DNA of 64,000 nt from Pararhodonellum marinum (GTDB lineage: Bacteria; Bacteroidota; Bacteroidia; Cytophagales; Cyclobacteriaceae): NCBI RefSeq assembly GCF_015354735.1, contig NZ_JACEFJ010000003.1, forward strand, positions 372,001 to 436,000, read 5' to 3'. Below are positions 44,780 through 55,400 of the stretch, one piece after another. The stretch's first letter is position 1. Each line of letters opens with the position of its first letter. A program made the position numbers and the translations under genes. A model generated the notes under the pieces. The model worked only from the letters and a program-made list of their open reading frames with translations. It was not told where the DNA came from and did no database searches.

Positions 44780-47700
44780 ATGCATAATGAAATAAGTAAG
44801 GTATTAGCCGCACGGAAAGTTTACGATACCTACTGGGAAAGCTACACCATTGGAGACTTGGAAACCTTCGCCTCCACTTTGGATGATTATTTTGAAATGA
44901 TCGGAACTTCAGAAACTGAAGTCTGCCATTCCAAAACTGATGGGATCGAATTTTTGAAAGCCCAACTGCACGAGGTAGTTGGTAAAGTAGAGATGCGAAA
45001 CAGGCAAATTGATGTAATTCCTGTGGACAATTTGATGCTGGTCAATGAGCAATGCGATGTCTATGTCCTTACGGACTCAGTATGGAATTTTTATTCTAAA
45101 ATCAGATTATCCACTTTTCTAAGAGAAACCGAATCAGGATGGAAAGTATTTCAGCAGCATGGTTCGTTTCCTGATATGCGGGTGCAGGAAGGGGAAACAA
45201 TTGCCTTAGAGAAAATCAGCAAAGAAAACCTTGAACTCAAGGATGCGGTCAAGCGTCGCACTGCCGAACTGGAAAACAAAAACCGGGAATTGGCCATCGA
45301 AGCGGCTCTTGAGAAAGTGCGAGCTGTGGCCATGAGCATGAAAAAACCCGAGGATATGCTCGATGTCTGTCGGATTATTTCGGACCAGTTGCAGGATTTT
45401 GGAGTAGAAAAAATTCGAAATGTTCAGCTTGCAATTATAGAAGAAAACATCGGGCAATACCTCTGCTACCAGTATTTCACTCCTTACGAAAAAACCACCA
45501 TAGAAAAAACCGAATACCTCAAAAGTCCGGTAGAACATGGCATGGTCAAGCAGATGCTTGCTTCTCGGGACGGTTTTTTTATCGGTAATCTAATCGGTGA
45601 GGAACTCGAAGACTTTCGCACACACCGAAAAGAAGAAAACCATTTTCCTGATCCATTTTTGGATAAAGCCACAGCATTGGATTATTGTTTTTTGTCCATT
45701 GGGGAGGGGGGACTTGGACTGACTTTGTATCAGCCAATTACTGAAGATGTTTTGACTTTGTTCAAGCGTTTTCATCAGGTTTTTTCCTTGGCTTACCAGC
45801 GGTTTCGGGATATCCAAAAAGCGGAAGCGCAGGCGAGAGAGGCACAAATAGAGGCAGCGCTGGAAAGGGTCAGGGCCCAGACCATGGCCATGCACAGCAG
45901 CGAGGATGTGGGGAATTGTGTGGTCAAGATGTTTAGTGAACTCACTGCCTTGGGAGTGGATGGAGGGACCCGATTTGGAATTGGAATCTTAAATCATGAG
46001 AACGAAAACAATCAACTTTGGACAGCTCGCAAAACCGGAGAGGAAGTCAACATGCATATCGGCAATATTGATATGGCCTCGCACCCTTTGCTGAAAAGTG
46101 CCCGACAGGCTTGGAAAGCACAGATTTCCTTCCACAAGTATGTATTGGAAGGAGAGGATTTGTTGGATTACTACCAAATGCTCAATAATGCGCCTGACTA
46201 TAAAATACAGATACCTTTAGAAAAATTACCAAAAAAGGAAATCCAAAACTGTTTCATATTTGAGCATGGATTTTTTTATGCCTTCAGTCCCAATGAATTC
46301 CAACCTGAATTGATTCACATTACCAAACGTTTCAGTTCTCTGTTTGAACAAACCTATAGAAGGTATTTGGATTTGGTTAAAGCAGAATCCCAAGCCCGTG
46401 AGGCAGAAATCGAGTTGTCTCTGGAACGGGTTAGGGCAAGGACCATGGCCATGCACCATACCGAAGAACTCAAAGAAGTCATTCAGGTAGTATTCGACCA
46501 ATTTGTGGGATTGAATATCCATGTTGATCATGCCGGATTTATTTTGGATTACAAAGAACGGGAAGATATGCATATTTGGCTGGCAGACCAACAACAAGGA
46601 GTGCCCACCGAAATCACCATTCCCTATTTTGATTCGCCCCATTGGAACAGTTACCTCGAGGCCAAAGCCAGGCAAGAATCTTTCTTTGCCAACCTGCTCC
46701 CTTTTGAAGTAAAGAACAATTTCTACCGGGATCTTTTCGCGTTGATTCCGGAATTGACGGAAGAAGCACGGCAAGCCATTTTCAGCAAACCGGCACTTGC
46801 CATCTCCACCGTATTGCTGGACAATGTGGGATTGTATTTTGAGCATTATTCAATGACTCCCTATACGGCCGAAGAGAATGCGATTCTGATGCGCTTTGGA
46901 AAAGTATTTCAACAGACCTACACCCGCTTCCTCGATCTCCAAAAAGCTGAAGCCCAGGCGAGGGAAGCACAAATTCAATTGGCATTAGAGAGAGTTCGGG
47001 CCAAAACCATGGCGATGAAAACCCAGTCAGACCTACTTGGCATTATTGAATTATTCGGCCAACAACTTAGTGATCTGGATGTGAGGTTCACTGACGTTAC
47101 CTTTATTGAAGGAGCCATCACAAAAACTAGAGATTGGGAATTATGGAGTTATGTCCCAAGTGCAGATAACCTCACACACAAAATTCACATTCCCTACATT
47201 GATACTCCATACTTTACCAAAACAGCTAAGGCTGTTGAGGAGTATGAAAGGACAGGCAATCCTATTCAGACTAAATTTTTCTCAAAAGAAGAAAAAGACG
47301 AATTTCTGGATCACTATTGGAAATATGCGCCTGCTGTTCCAGAAAAAATTATGGGTTTAGTTTATTCCAATCCCGGTTCAACAATTGTGGATGCGTTTTT
47401 GGAGGAAGTAACCGTTTCCATAGTTCGCTGGGATCTGAAACCCTTCACAGATGAGGAACTTTCAATTTTTGAACGTTTTGCAAAAGAATTTAAGCAAACT
47501 TATACCCGCTTCCTTGATATCAAAAAAGCGGAAGCACAGGCAAGGGAAGCACAGATAGAAGCTGCACTGGAAAAAGTCCGTTCCCGGTCCTTAGCCATGC
47601 ATAGAAGTGATGAGCTAAAAGAAGTGGTCTCTGTTCTTTTCGAAAAATTAAAAGACCTGCAAATCCCATTTACTGCCGTTGGCATCGCCACAAACATGGA

Positions 47701-50700
47701 AGGATCAAAAGATTTAAATGCTTTTGTCTGCGGTCAAAATGATGCTGGCCTGGTCATCACTAATTATCGTCTTCCTTACTTTGATAATCCGGTACCTAAA
47801 GATTTATACGGGGCCATAGAAGAGCAATTGGATTATTATGTGGGCCATTATTCAAAAGAAGAAAAAGATGCCTTCTACAACTATGTGATTGAACATACTG
47901 CTGAATTCAGGCATTTGCCCGAGGATATCAAGCGCATGATATTCGATAGCACCACCTATACCATTTCCATGGTGGCGGTTAAGAATGCAGTGTTTAATGT
48001 AAATGATTTTGAAGGGAAGGTATTAGCTGAAAGTGAAATCGACATCATCAAGCGTTTTGCTAGGGTTTTTGATCAGGCTTATATCCGCTTCCTTGATCTC
48101 CAGAAAGCGGAAGCACAGGCGAGGGAAGCACAGATTGAAGCGGGATTGGAACGGGTACGTTCCAAAAGTTTGGCGATGCATAAAACTGCTGAACTACAAA
48201 GTGTGATCCATGCCGTTCATCAGGAGTTGCTTAATCTGAACATATCCATTTCTGGCGGATCTTTTATTGTCATCAACAATGAAATTGATAATGAAATCCA
48301 ATGTTGGGGTTCGGGCGGCACTGCAGACACTTCGGATAGGATCCATATCCCCCACTTTGAAAAACCATTCTATACTCATCTATTAAACGGGATAAAAAAC
48401 GGTCCTGGATTTTTTACCGAGGAATACACCCAAGAAGAGAAAATAGAATTTTTCACCTTTTTATTTCAGCACGAGCCTTGGTCAAAACTGAGTGCCAAAG
48501 AGAAAAATAATACGCTATCAGCACCGGGCGGATATACACGATCTTGTGCTGTATCTAAGCATACAAGTATTTTTATAATCAACCACTTTGGAGAAAAATT
48601 TTCTGAAGCTGAAAATGCTATTCTCAAACGTTTCGGAAAAGTATTTGACCAAACCTACACCCGATTTCTTGACCTCCAAAAAGCCGAAGCACAGGCAAGA
48701 GAGGCACAGATAGAACTCTCCCTTGAGCGGATCCGGTCCCAGGTCACTGCCATGCAGGAATCCTCCGATTTACTCGATATTGTAGTAACCATGCGGGCCG
48801 AATTTGTTAAGCTTGGTCATGAAGCGCATTACTTCTGGCACATGCGTTGGCTGCCGGAGCGGTATGATAAAGCGATGACTTCCGGTGATGGTACCAAAAT
48901 CGGTATGGTGATGACACTTCCCCGGCACATCCACGGAGATATACCTTTGGTAGCCGATTGGGAAAAGACGAAGGAGCCCACCGTAGTTCTTGCGATGGAA
49001 GTAGAAACGGCCGTGGATTATGTTCACAAAATGATCACCCTCGGTGATTTTGAGCAAGTGGATCCTCAAGCGCCTACGCTGGATGAAATCCGGCATATTG
49101 GCGGCCTCACTTTTGTAATGGCACGAACCACACACGGGGAAATCGGTTACAGCCTGCCGGGCGTAGTGACAGACCCACCTAAAAATGCGGTAGATACCTT
49201 AATACGTTTTGCCGGAGTCTTCGATTTGGCCTATAAGCGTTTTGAAGATTTGAAATCCGCAGAGCGGCAACACCGTGAAGCACAAATTGAACTGGCCCTC
49301 GAGCGTGTGCGAGCCCGCACCATGGCAATGCAAAAGTCCGAAGAACTTGCAGATGCAGCCTTTGTACTTTTCGAACAGCTTAGGGCATTGGGCGGCAATC
49401 TCTGGGGCACAGGATTTGGCTTGTGCCAAGAGCATGTTGGAAAGGATGAATTTTGGTTCGCCAATGAAAATGGGGTATTCCCGCCCGTTGCTATTCCGAA
49501 CACCACTGATCCTGCACATAAGCAAATGTATCGGGAATGGCAGAAAAAAACTGATTTTCTATCCATTGAAAAGTCAGGAGCAGCGCTCAAGAGCCATTAC
49601 GATTACATGTTGTCCCTTCCGGAGGTCAGGCTGTTTTTCCAAAAAATCATTGACGAAGGACTTTCCTTTCCTGAAAAGCAGCAGTGGAATGCCGCCTATT
49701 TTTCAAAGGGGTATTTATTGATCATCACGCTGGAACCTTATCCCGAACCGGAAATCTTTAAGCGCTTTGCCAAAGTTTTCGAACAAACCTACACCCGCTT
49801 CCTCGATCTCCAAAGAGCCGAAACCCAGGCAAGGGAAGCCAAAATCGAAGCAGCCCTCGAAAAAGTCCGATCGCGAACGATGGGCATGCAGTCAAGCGAT
49901 GAGCTGCCTGAAGTAGCCAACCTGCTGTTTACAGAAGTGAGGTCGCTTGGTATCCCTGCCTGGAGTTGTGGCTACAATATTCTCGCTGAAGATAAAAAAA
50001 CAGCTACTGCCTGGATGAGTAGCGAAGGAATCATGCAAACGCCTTTTCAGCTTCGCTTGTTTGGTGAAGCATCTTTTGATGAAATGGGTGAATTCATTCC
50101 GAGTGATCATACAATGTTTGTTCAGGAACTCGGTGGTAAAGCGTTGGAAGATCACTATGCCTACATGAAAACCTTCCCCGACCTGCAATCTACATTTAAG
50201 AACATTGAAGAGCAGGGACTCTCTCTTCCCACCTATCAGATCAACCACCTCTGCAAATTCGGCCACGGATTTCTCCTGTTCATCACCTATGAGCCAGTTC
50301 CGGATGCTCATGGTATATTTAAACGCTTTACCTCGGTATTTGACCAAACCTACACTCGGTTTTTAGATCTGAAAAAGGCTGAAGCGCAGACCAGAGAAGC
50401 TCAAATTGAAAATGCGCTTGAGAAAGTGCGCTCCCGGTCCTTGGCCATGCAAAGCCCTGATGAACTGATTGAGGTAGCGGAACTGCTAAGGGAAGAAATG
50501 GGTGCATTGGGCGTAGAGGAATTGGAAACCAGCTCCATATACATCCAGGATGAAAGCAGCGGATTGACCCAATGTTGGTTTACCATCAAGAATCCGGATA
50601 ACCCTGACAAAGCGATAACAGACCAGATGACTATTGACCTTCAGGATACCTGGGTGGGCCGAAAGATGGATGAATTTTACCGGTCCAAAGCAAAACAAAC

Positions 50701-52423
50701 TTCCATCCTGATGCAGGGTGAGGGAAGGATAGAATGGATCCGATATTGTGAAGAAAAATGCGACCTCTTTGGGACCAGCAATTTTTATGGAGAAACTATT
50801 CCCGATCGTACCTATCATTTGTACAAATTTTCCAACGGCTATATCGGTGCCGCAGCTCCAGGAGAGATTTCCTCAGAAAGCTGGGAACTTTTAAAAAGAG
50901 CTACGGCAGTATTTTCTTTTGCCTATACCCGTTTCAGGGATTTGCAAATGGCCCAAGCCAGCGCCCGAACCGCCATGCGACAGGCTTCTTTGGACCGTGT
51001 TCGCGCTGACATTTCATCCATGCGAAATGCTGATGACCTTGACAGAATCACACCGCTGATTTTTAAAGAGCTGACCGTACTGGGTGTTCCATTTATCCGT
51101 TGTGGGGTTTTTATCATCCAGGAAAACCAAAAAATAGTCGAAGCCTACCTTTCTTCACCAGAAGGCAACTCGCTTGGGGTTTTGCGGCTTCCCTACAAGG
51201 CCAGCCAACTCACCTATCAGACGGTGGAGGCCTGGCGGAAGGGAGAGGTGTTTAAGCAGCATTGGAACAAGGAGGACTTTATCCAGTGGATCAACCAATT
51301 GATGAAAGAAGATCAGATTCAGGATGGCAGTACTTATCAGGGTACCGCAGCACCTCCCGAATCTCTTGATTTGCATTTTGTTCCATTTACCCAAGGGATG
51401 CTATATGTTGGTGCAGTCAGTCCTTTGGATGAAAAGGAATTGGAATTGGTACAGACATTGGCCAAGGCTTTTTCTATTGCCTATGCCCGCTATGAGGATT
51501 TTGTCAAGCTGGAGCAGGCCAAGGCCGAAGTGGAATCCGCCATGAACGAACTCAAAGCCACCCAATCCCAACTCGTCCAACAGGAAAAACTCGCCTCCCT
51601 CGGTCAGCTTACCGCCGGCATTGCCCATGAGATCAAGAATCCGCTGAATTTTGTCAATAACTTTTCTGAGGTGTCAATTGAGATGATTGAGGAGGCTTTG
51701 GAAGAGATGGAGAAGCCACTCCTTCCTATAAGTCAAGATGCGAGACCTGCCTCACTGGCAGGCAGGGACGAGACACTTATTCGGGAAAATCTGGAGGATA
51801 TCAAGTCCAATCTGCAAAAAGTCCATCAACATGGTTCACGCGCCAATGGCATTGTGACCTCCATGCTACAACATTCAAGAGGTGGATCAGGGAAGAAAGA
51901 ACCTACTGATTTAAATGCCCTGATCAAGGAATATGTCAACCTGAGTTTTCACGGGATGCGGGCAGGAAAGAATCCGATCGATGTGGAAATCGCCTTGGAT
52001 CTGGATCCTGATTTGGCCATGGTGTCTCTGATCAAAGAGGACTTTACCAGGGTGATTATCAATCTGTGCAATAATGCCTTTGATGCGATGCGGGAGAAGG
52101 TTATGAAGACACAAGACACAAGACACAAGATACAAGATGGGGATTCTGGTGATTTTCGGTATGATCCGAAATTAAGGGTGACCACAATGCTTGAGAATGG
52201 TCGGGTTCGGTTATTACTTGAGGACAATGGGCCGGGAATACCCGACGACATCAAAGATAAAATCCTGCAGCCTTTCTTTACCACCAAAAAAGGGACTGAG
52301 GGAACAGGGCTGGGGCTGAGTATTACGCATGATATCATTAAAGCCCATGGAGGGCAATTGAAGTTGGAAACCAAAATAGGTGAAGGTACTGCCTTCATCA
52401 TTCAATTAGAAAAAAAGGTATAG
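44780..52423 (+). CDS. Giant soluble histidine kinase with 11 tandem GAF-like modules
   Basis: 2547 residues, no signal or membrane helix. Residues 1-140 look like an NTF2/SnoaL-type domain (VYDTYWESYTIGDLETFAST, then LRETESGWKVFQQHGS). A charged helix leads into 11 modules of about 190 residues, each starting with a pattern like EAALEKVRAVAM or LERVRARTMAM and ending TRFLDLQKAEAQAREAQI. The last module differs (DLDRITPLIFKELT) and leads to HisKA (His2283, IAHEIKNPLNF) and HATPase (NNAF, DNGPGI, GTGLGLSIT). Module identity is by pattern; the ligand of each is unknown. The core holds two repeat insertions. Next gene begins one base after its stop. Confidence 0.9.
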   Translation: MHNEISKVLAARKVYDTYWESYTIGDLETFASTLDDYFEMIGTSETEVCHSKTDGIEFLKAQLHEVVGKVEMRNRQIDVIPVDNLMLVNEQCDVYVLTDSVWNFYSKIRLSTFLRETESGWKVFQQHGSFPDMRVQEGETIALEKISKENLELKDAVKRRTAELENKNRELAIEAALEKVRAVAMSMKKPEDMLDVCRIISDQLQDFGVEKIRNVQLAIIEENIGQYLCYQYFTPYEKTTIEKTEYLKSPVEHGMVKQMLASRDGFFIGNLIGEELEDFRTHRKEENHFPDPFLDKATALDYCFLSIGEGGLGLTLYQPITEDVLTLFKRFHQVFSLAYQRFRDIQKAEAQAREAQIEAALERVRAQTMAMHSSEDVGNCVVKMFSELTALGVDGGTRFGIGILNHENENNQLWTARKTGEEVNMHIGNIDMASHPLLKSARQAWKAQISFHKYVLEGEDLLDYYQMLNNAPDYKIQIPLEKLPKKEIQNCFIFEHGFFYAFSPNEFQPELIHITKRFSSLFEQTYRRYLDLVKAESQAREAEIELSLERVRARTMAMHHTEELKEVIQVVFDQFVGLNIHVDHAGFILDYKEREDMHIWLADQQQGVPTEITIPYFDSPHWNSYLEAKARQESFFANLLPFEVKNNFYRDLFALIPELTEEARQAIFSKPALAISTVLLDNVGLYFEHYSMTPYTAEENAILMRFGKVFQQTYTRFLDLQKAEAQAREAQIQLALERVRAKTMAMKTQSDLLGIIELFGQQLSDLDVRFTDVTFIEGAITKTRDWELWSYVPSADNLTHKIHIPYIDTPYFTKTAKAVEEYERTGNPIQTKFFSKEEKDEFLDHYWKYAPAVPEKIMGLVYSNPGSTIVDAFLEEVTVSIVRWDLKPFTDEELSIFERFAKEFKQTYTRFLDIKKAEAQAREAQIEAALEKVRSRSLAMHRSDELKEVVSVLFEKLKDLQIPFTAVGIATNMEGSKDLNAFVCGQNDAGLVITNYRLPYFDNPVPKDLYGAIEEQLDYYVGHYSKEEKDAFYNYVIEHTAEFRHLPEDIKRMIFDSTTYTISMVAVKNAVFNVNDFEGKVLAESEIDIIKRFARVFDQAYIRFLDLQKAEAQAREAQIEAGLERVRSKSLAMHKTAELQSVIHAVHQELLNLNISISGGSFIVINNEIDNEIQCWGSGGTADTSDRIHIPHFEKPFYTHLLNGIKNGPGFFTEEYTQEEKIEFFTFLFQHEPWSKLSAKEKNNTLSAPGGYTRSCAVSKHTSIFIINHFGEKFSEAENAILKRFGKVFDQTYTRFLDLQKAEAQAREAQIELSLERIRSQVTAMQESSDLLDIVVTMRAEFVKLGHEAHYFWHMRWLPERYDKAMTSGDGTKIGMVMTLPRHIHGDIPLVADWEKTKEPTVVLAMEVETAVDYVHKMITLGDFEQVDPQAPTLDEIRHIGGLTFVMARTTHGEIGYSLPGVVTDPPKNAVDTLIRFAGVFDLAYKRFEDLKSAERQHREAQIELALERVRARTMAMQKSEELADAAFVLFEQLRALGGNLWGTGFGLCQEHVGKDEFWFANENGVFPPVAIPNTTDPAHKQMYREWQKKTDFLSIEKSGAALKSHYDYMLSLPEVRLFFQKIIDEGLSFPEKQQWNAAYFSKGYLLIITLEPYPEPEIFKRFAKVFEQTYTRFLDLQRAETQAREAKIEAALEKVRSRTMGMQSSDELPEVANLLFTEVRSLGIPAWSCGYNILAEDKKTATAWMSSEGIMQTPFQLRLFGEASFDEMGEFIPSDHTMFVQELGGKALEDHYAYMKTFPDLQSTFKNIEEQGLSLPTYQINHLCKFGHGFLLFITYEPVPDAHGIFKRFTSVFDQTYTRFLDLKKAEAQTREAQIENALEKVRSRSLAMQSPDELIEVAELLREEMGALGVEELETSSIYIQDESSGLTQCWFTIKNPDNPDKAITDQMTIDLQDTWVGRKMDEFYRSKAKQTSILMQGEGRIEWIRYCEEKCDLFGTSNFYGETIPDRTYHLYKFSNGYIGAAAPGEISSESWELLKRATAVFSFAYTRFRDLQMAQASARTAMRQASLDRVRADISSMRNADDLDRITPLIFKELTVLGVPFIRCGVFIIQENQKIVEAYLSSPEGNSLGVLRLPYKASQLTYQTVEAWRKGEVFKQHWNKEDFIQWINQLMKEDQIQDGSTYQGTAAPPESLDLHFVPFTQGMLYVGAVSPLDEKELELVQTLAKAFSIAYARYEDFVKLEQAKAEVESAMNELKATQSQLVQQEKLASLGQLTAGIAHEIKNPLNFVNNFSEVSIEMIEEALEEMEKPLLPISQDARPASLAGRDETLIRENLEDIKSNLQKVHQHGSRANGIVTSMLQHSRGGSGKKEPTDLNALIKEYVNLSFHGMRAGKNPIDVEIALDLDPDLAMVSLIKEDFTRVIINLCNNAFDAMREKVMKTQDTRHKIQDGDSGDFRYDPKLRVTTMLENGRVRLLLEDNGPGIPDDIKDKILQPFFTTKKGTEGTGLGLSITHDIIKAHGGQLKLETKIGEGTAFIIQLEKKV
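45280..51500 (+). repeat. Array of 11 module repeats (about 570 bp each) in the 2547-residue kinase
   Basis: The ALE(R/K)VR motif recurs near 45310, 45865, 46430, 46995, 47575, 48150, 48725, 49305, 49865, 50425 and 51000, a period of about 565-575 bp. The joining DNA between modules (for example around 46925-46985, 47500-47560, 48085-48140, 49795-49850) is nearly identical, while the centres differ. Several module types are visible: one with a PYFD(S/N)P motif (units 3-5, with a related PHFEKP form in unit 6), one with IEKSG..LKSHYDYM or ELGGKALEDHYAYM (units 8 and 9), and one-off types (units 1, 2, 7, 10, 11). Confidence 0.85.
51746..51766 (+). repeat. In-frame palindromic repeat in HisKA linker of the 2547-residue kinase
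   Basis: CCTGCC-TCACT-GGCAGG (51746-51762) plus CAGG, flanked by GCGAGAC and GACGAGAC. It is translated (ARPASLAGRDE) and lies between the first HisKA helix (FSEVSIEMIEE) and the EDIKSNL helix. The same stem is in the FIST gene. Confidence 0.8.
52106..52138 (+). repeat. 7-bp direct repeats after the N-box of the 2547-residue kinase
   Basis: Copies of the word ACACAAG in a head-to-tail run encode KTQDTRHKIQDG. They sit in the loop after NNAFDAM. The same 7-bp family occurs in the HisKA linker of the 351-residue kinase (62159-62199). Confidence 0.8.
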
Positions 52424-52424
52424 C

Positions 52425-55400
52425 ATGGACGCTAAGAAGAAAAATGACCTCGAAGAGACCTATGAACGGATCTTAAATGTAGGCTTCTGTATAGTTCCCT
52501 ATGAAGATATATCGGATATCATAGGCCCCGACCCCATGGTATATGGCACTGCAAAAGATGAGAGGATCCTGTCCTTTGAAGGTGTGGAGGCTTTATTCAA
52601 ATCCCAGTATGAACAAATGGGAAACATGAAGCCTGCTTTTGATCGCAAAAGAATTGCCAAGCGAATATCTAACGGTGGAAACAATGCCTGCATCATTGAA
52701 GAATTTACATTAACTCTTTCTTCTGATGAAGAAATTCATACCATCTTTATGCGGGCCACCTGTGTGATGGAATACCTGGACAACCAATGGAAACTCACCC
52801 ATTGGCACACTTCAACCCCAGTAGATACGGAAAATGATCCATGGCACATGGAGGAGTGGAAAAGGGAAAAAGAGAAGCTTCAACAATTAGTTGATGAGCA
52901 GACAGCGGCATTAAAGCAAAATAACCGTGAATTACAGATTGAGGCTGCTTTGGAAAAAATCCGTTCCAGCTCTTTGGCCATGCAAAAAACTGAGGACCTA
53001 AGAGAGGTAGTGAAGGTGCTGTTTGAACAAATGCAAGGGCTAAGCGTGGACATGGGTTTTGCAACGGTAAGCATTTTTATTTTTGAAGATGTATCAAGGA
53101 ATATCAGGCAATGGCTGCCCTTGCCTGATGGGGTTTCTTCACTCAGTGTACCCTATTTTGACCACCCGATCTCTTCCGACCTTTTTGATGCAAAGGAAAG
53201 TGGGGAAGATTTTTTCACAAAGATTTATACGCTCGAAGAAAAGAATACCTGGCTAGCACATGGTTTTGAGCATACGGATTACAAAGACCTTCCTGTAGCA
53301 TTTAAATCCTCTTTACTCCAGGCTCCAGGCTATGCCATTGCCATCACACTTGCTAAGAATTCGGGAATATGCATTCCCAGTTTTGAAGGCAAACTTCCTA
53401 CGCCTGAAAATATTCAAATCATGAAAAGGGTGGGCAAAGTTTTCGAGCAAGCCTATATCCGTTTTCTCGACCTACAAAAAGCCGAATCACAGGCAAGGGA
53501 AGCCCAAATTGAAGTTGCCGTTGAAAGAGTTAGGGCAAAAGCACTCGCCATGCATAAATCAACAGAGATTCTGCAGGTGGCAATGACGCTCAAAGAACAA
53601 ATGGAAGGATTGAATTTAAGCGGAGTAACAGCTGCAACCATTTACCTTGAGCACGATGACAACAAAATTAGAGTATGGGATATTACAGAATTAAAAGAAT
53701 CGGAACAAGGACCGCAGCTAAGCTCTGATTTCACATTTAGATTAGAAGATACTGACCCAGGCTTATGGGTGAGAAGAATTTGGAATGCGAGTGAAAAATA
53801 TAGTGTGATAGAAATGAGTGGCGACGACTTTATCAAATGCGAAAAATGGATTAGGGAGTTTGATGAAACCGCAGCAGATAATTACAGAGAATTTATTAGA
53901 GCTGCAAAAATAGAGCACACCTGGCACCCAACTGTTCATTTGGAAAAGGGAAAACTTAATCTGGATTTTACTGTTCCACCTCCTGTTGAAATGGAATTTA
54001 TTTTGCCAAAAATGGGGGCTGCATTTGATTTGGCTTATCGCCGCTTCCTCGATCTTCAAAAAGCAGAAGCGCAGGCAAAGGAAGCGCAGATAGAAGTGTC
54101 ATTAGAGCGGGTACGATCAGCCTCAATGGCAATGCACAAAACCGATGAACTGGGAAAAGTGGTAGAAATGCTTTTTTTACAGTTCTCTGAATTGGACCTT
54201 GATTTTTATCAAGTATGGATCAATATTTTCCGCTTGGAAGAAGGAGTCTCCGACTGTTGGTTTTCTCCCGTAAAGGGAGTAATTAATGAAGCATACACCG
54301 CTCTAGTACCCCTTGAACCCTTTGAGAATCTATCAATAAAAACCTGGAAAGCTGGTGAAGAGTTTTCCTATTTATCATGGAATGGCCTAAGGGAAGTGGA
54401 TAAAGTGATGAAGGAGTTGTCTGCGCTGACGAATCATCCAAGTTTTCATCAAATCCAGAAAAAGAAACGTATGAAACGCGTGGAAATTGTCGATTGTAAC
54501 CATAAATATGGGGTGATAGCAATGGCAAAGAATGAGGATATTACAGATAATGACCGATCCATTCTTAAGCGTTTCGCAAATGTTTTTGAGCAATCCTACA
54601 CCCGCTTCCTCGATCTTCAAAAAGCCGAATCGCAGGCAAGGGAAGCCAAAATAGAGTCGGCATTAGAAAGAGTCAGGTCCCGCAGTTTGGCCATGCATCA
54701 TTCCTCAGAATTATCCGCGGTGGTAGATACACTACTCGGGGAATTCACCAATCTTGAATTTACCCTTACCTTCTGTATCATCAATTTGATTGATGAACAA
54801 GACATGAGCAATACGGTGTGGGCAGCTAACCCCGAAACCGGGAAAGACCCGGAATCCTATTACATGAAATTTGAAGATTATCCCTTCCATCACGCCATGT
54901 GGGATGCTTGGAAAGCTCAGAAAAAGCGATTTGTGTACATCATAGAAGGCGAAGAAAAAAAAATCTATGATGAATACCTCTATTCTGAAACTGAATTCAG
55001 GCGTTTTCCAAAGCATGTCCAAGATGCAAATAAAGCTCTAGAACGCTATGTAGCGGGCTTTACATTCTTTAAGTATAGCGGATTACAAACAGTAAGTCTC
55101 AATCCAATAACTGAAGATGATTTGGAGATCCTCGAACGCTTTGGTAAAGTTTTCGAGCAGGCTTACACCCGCTTCCTAGATCTACAAAAAGTAGAAGCGC
55201 AAGCAAGAGAAGCAGAGATTCAGTTGGCATTGGAAAGGGTGAGAGCCCGAAGCCTCGCCATGCACCGAAGTGAGGAACTGGCTGATATTTCACTTGAGTT
55301 GGTCAAGCAAGTGCAAGTTCTGGGAATGGAAAGCTGGTTTTGTGCATTTAACATCTACGATGATGACCCTAGGGGTTCTGTGGAATGGGGAAGCAATGGT

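Noticed and set aside
45206-51628. Many minus-strand ORFs of 60-210 codons inside the giant kinases
   Set aside because: They repeat with the module period and arise from the antisense of the conserved joint, so they are by-products of the coding strand.
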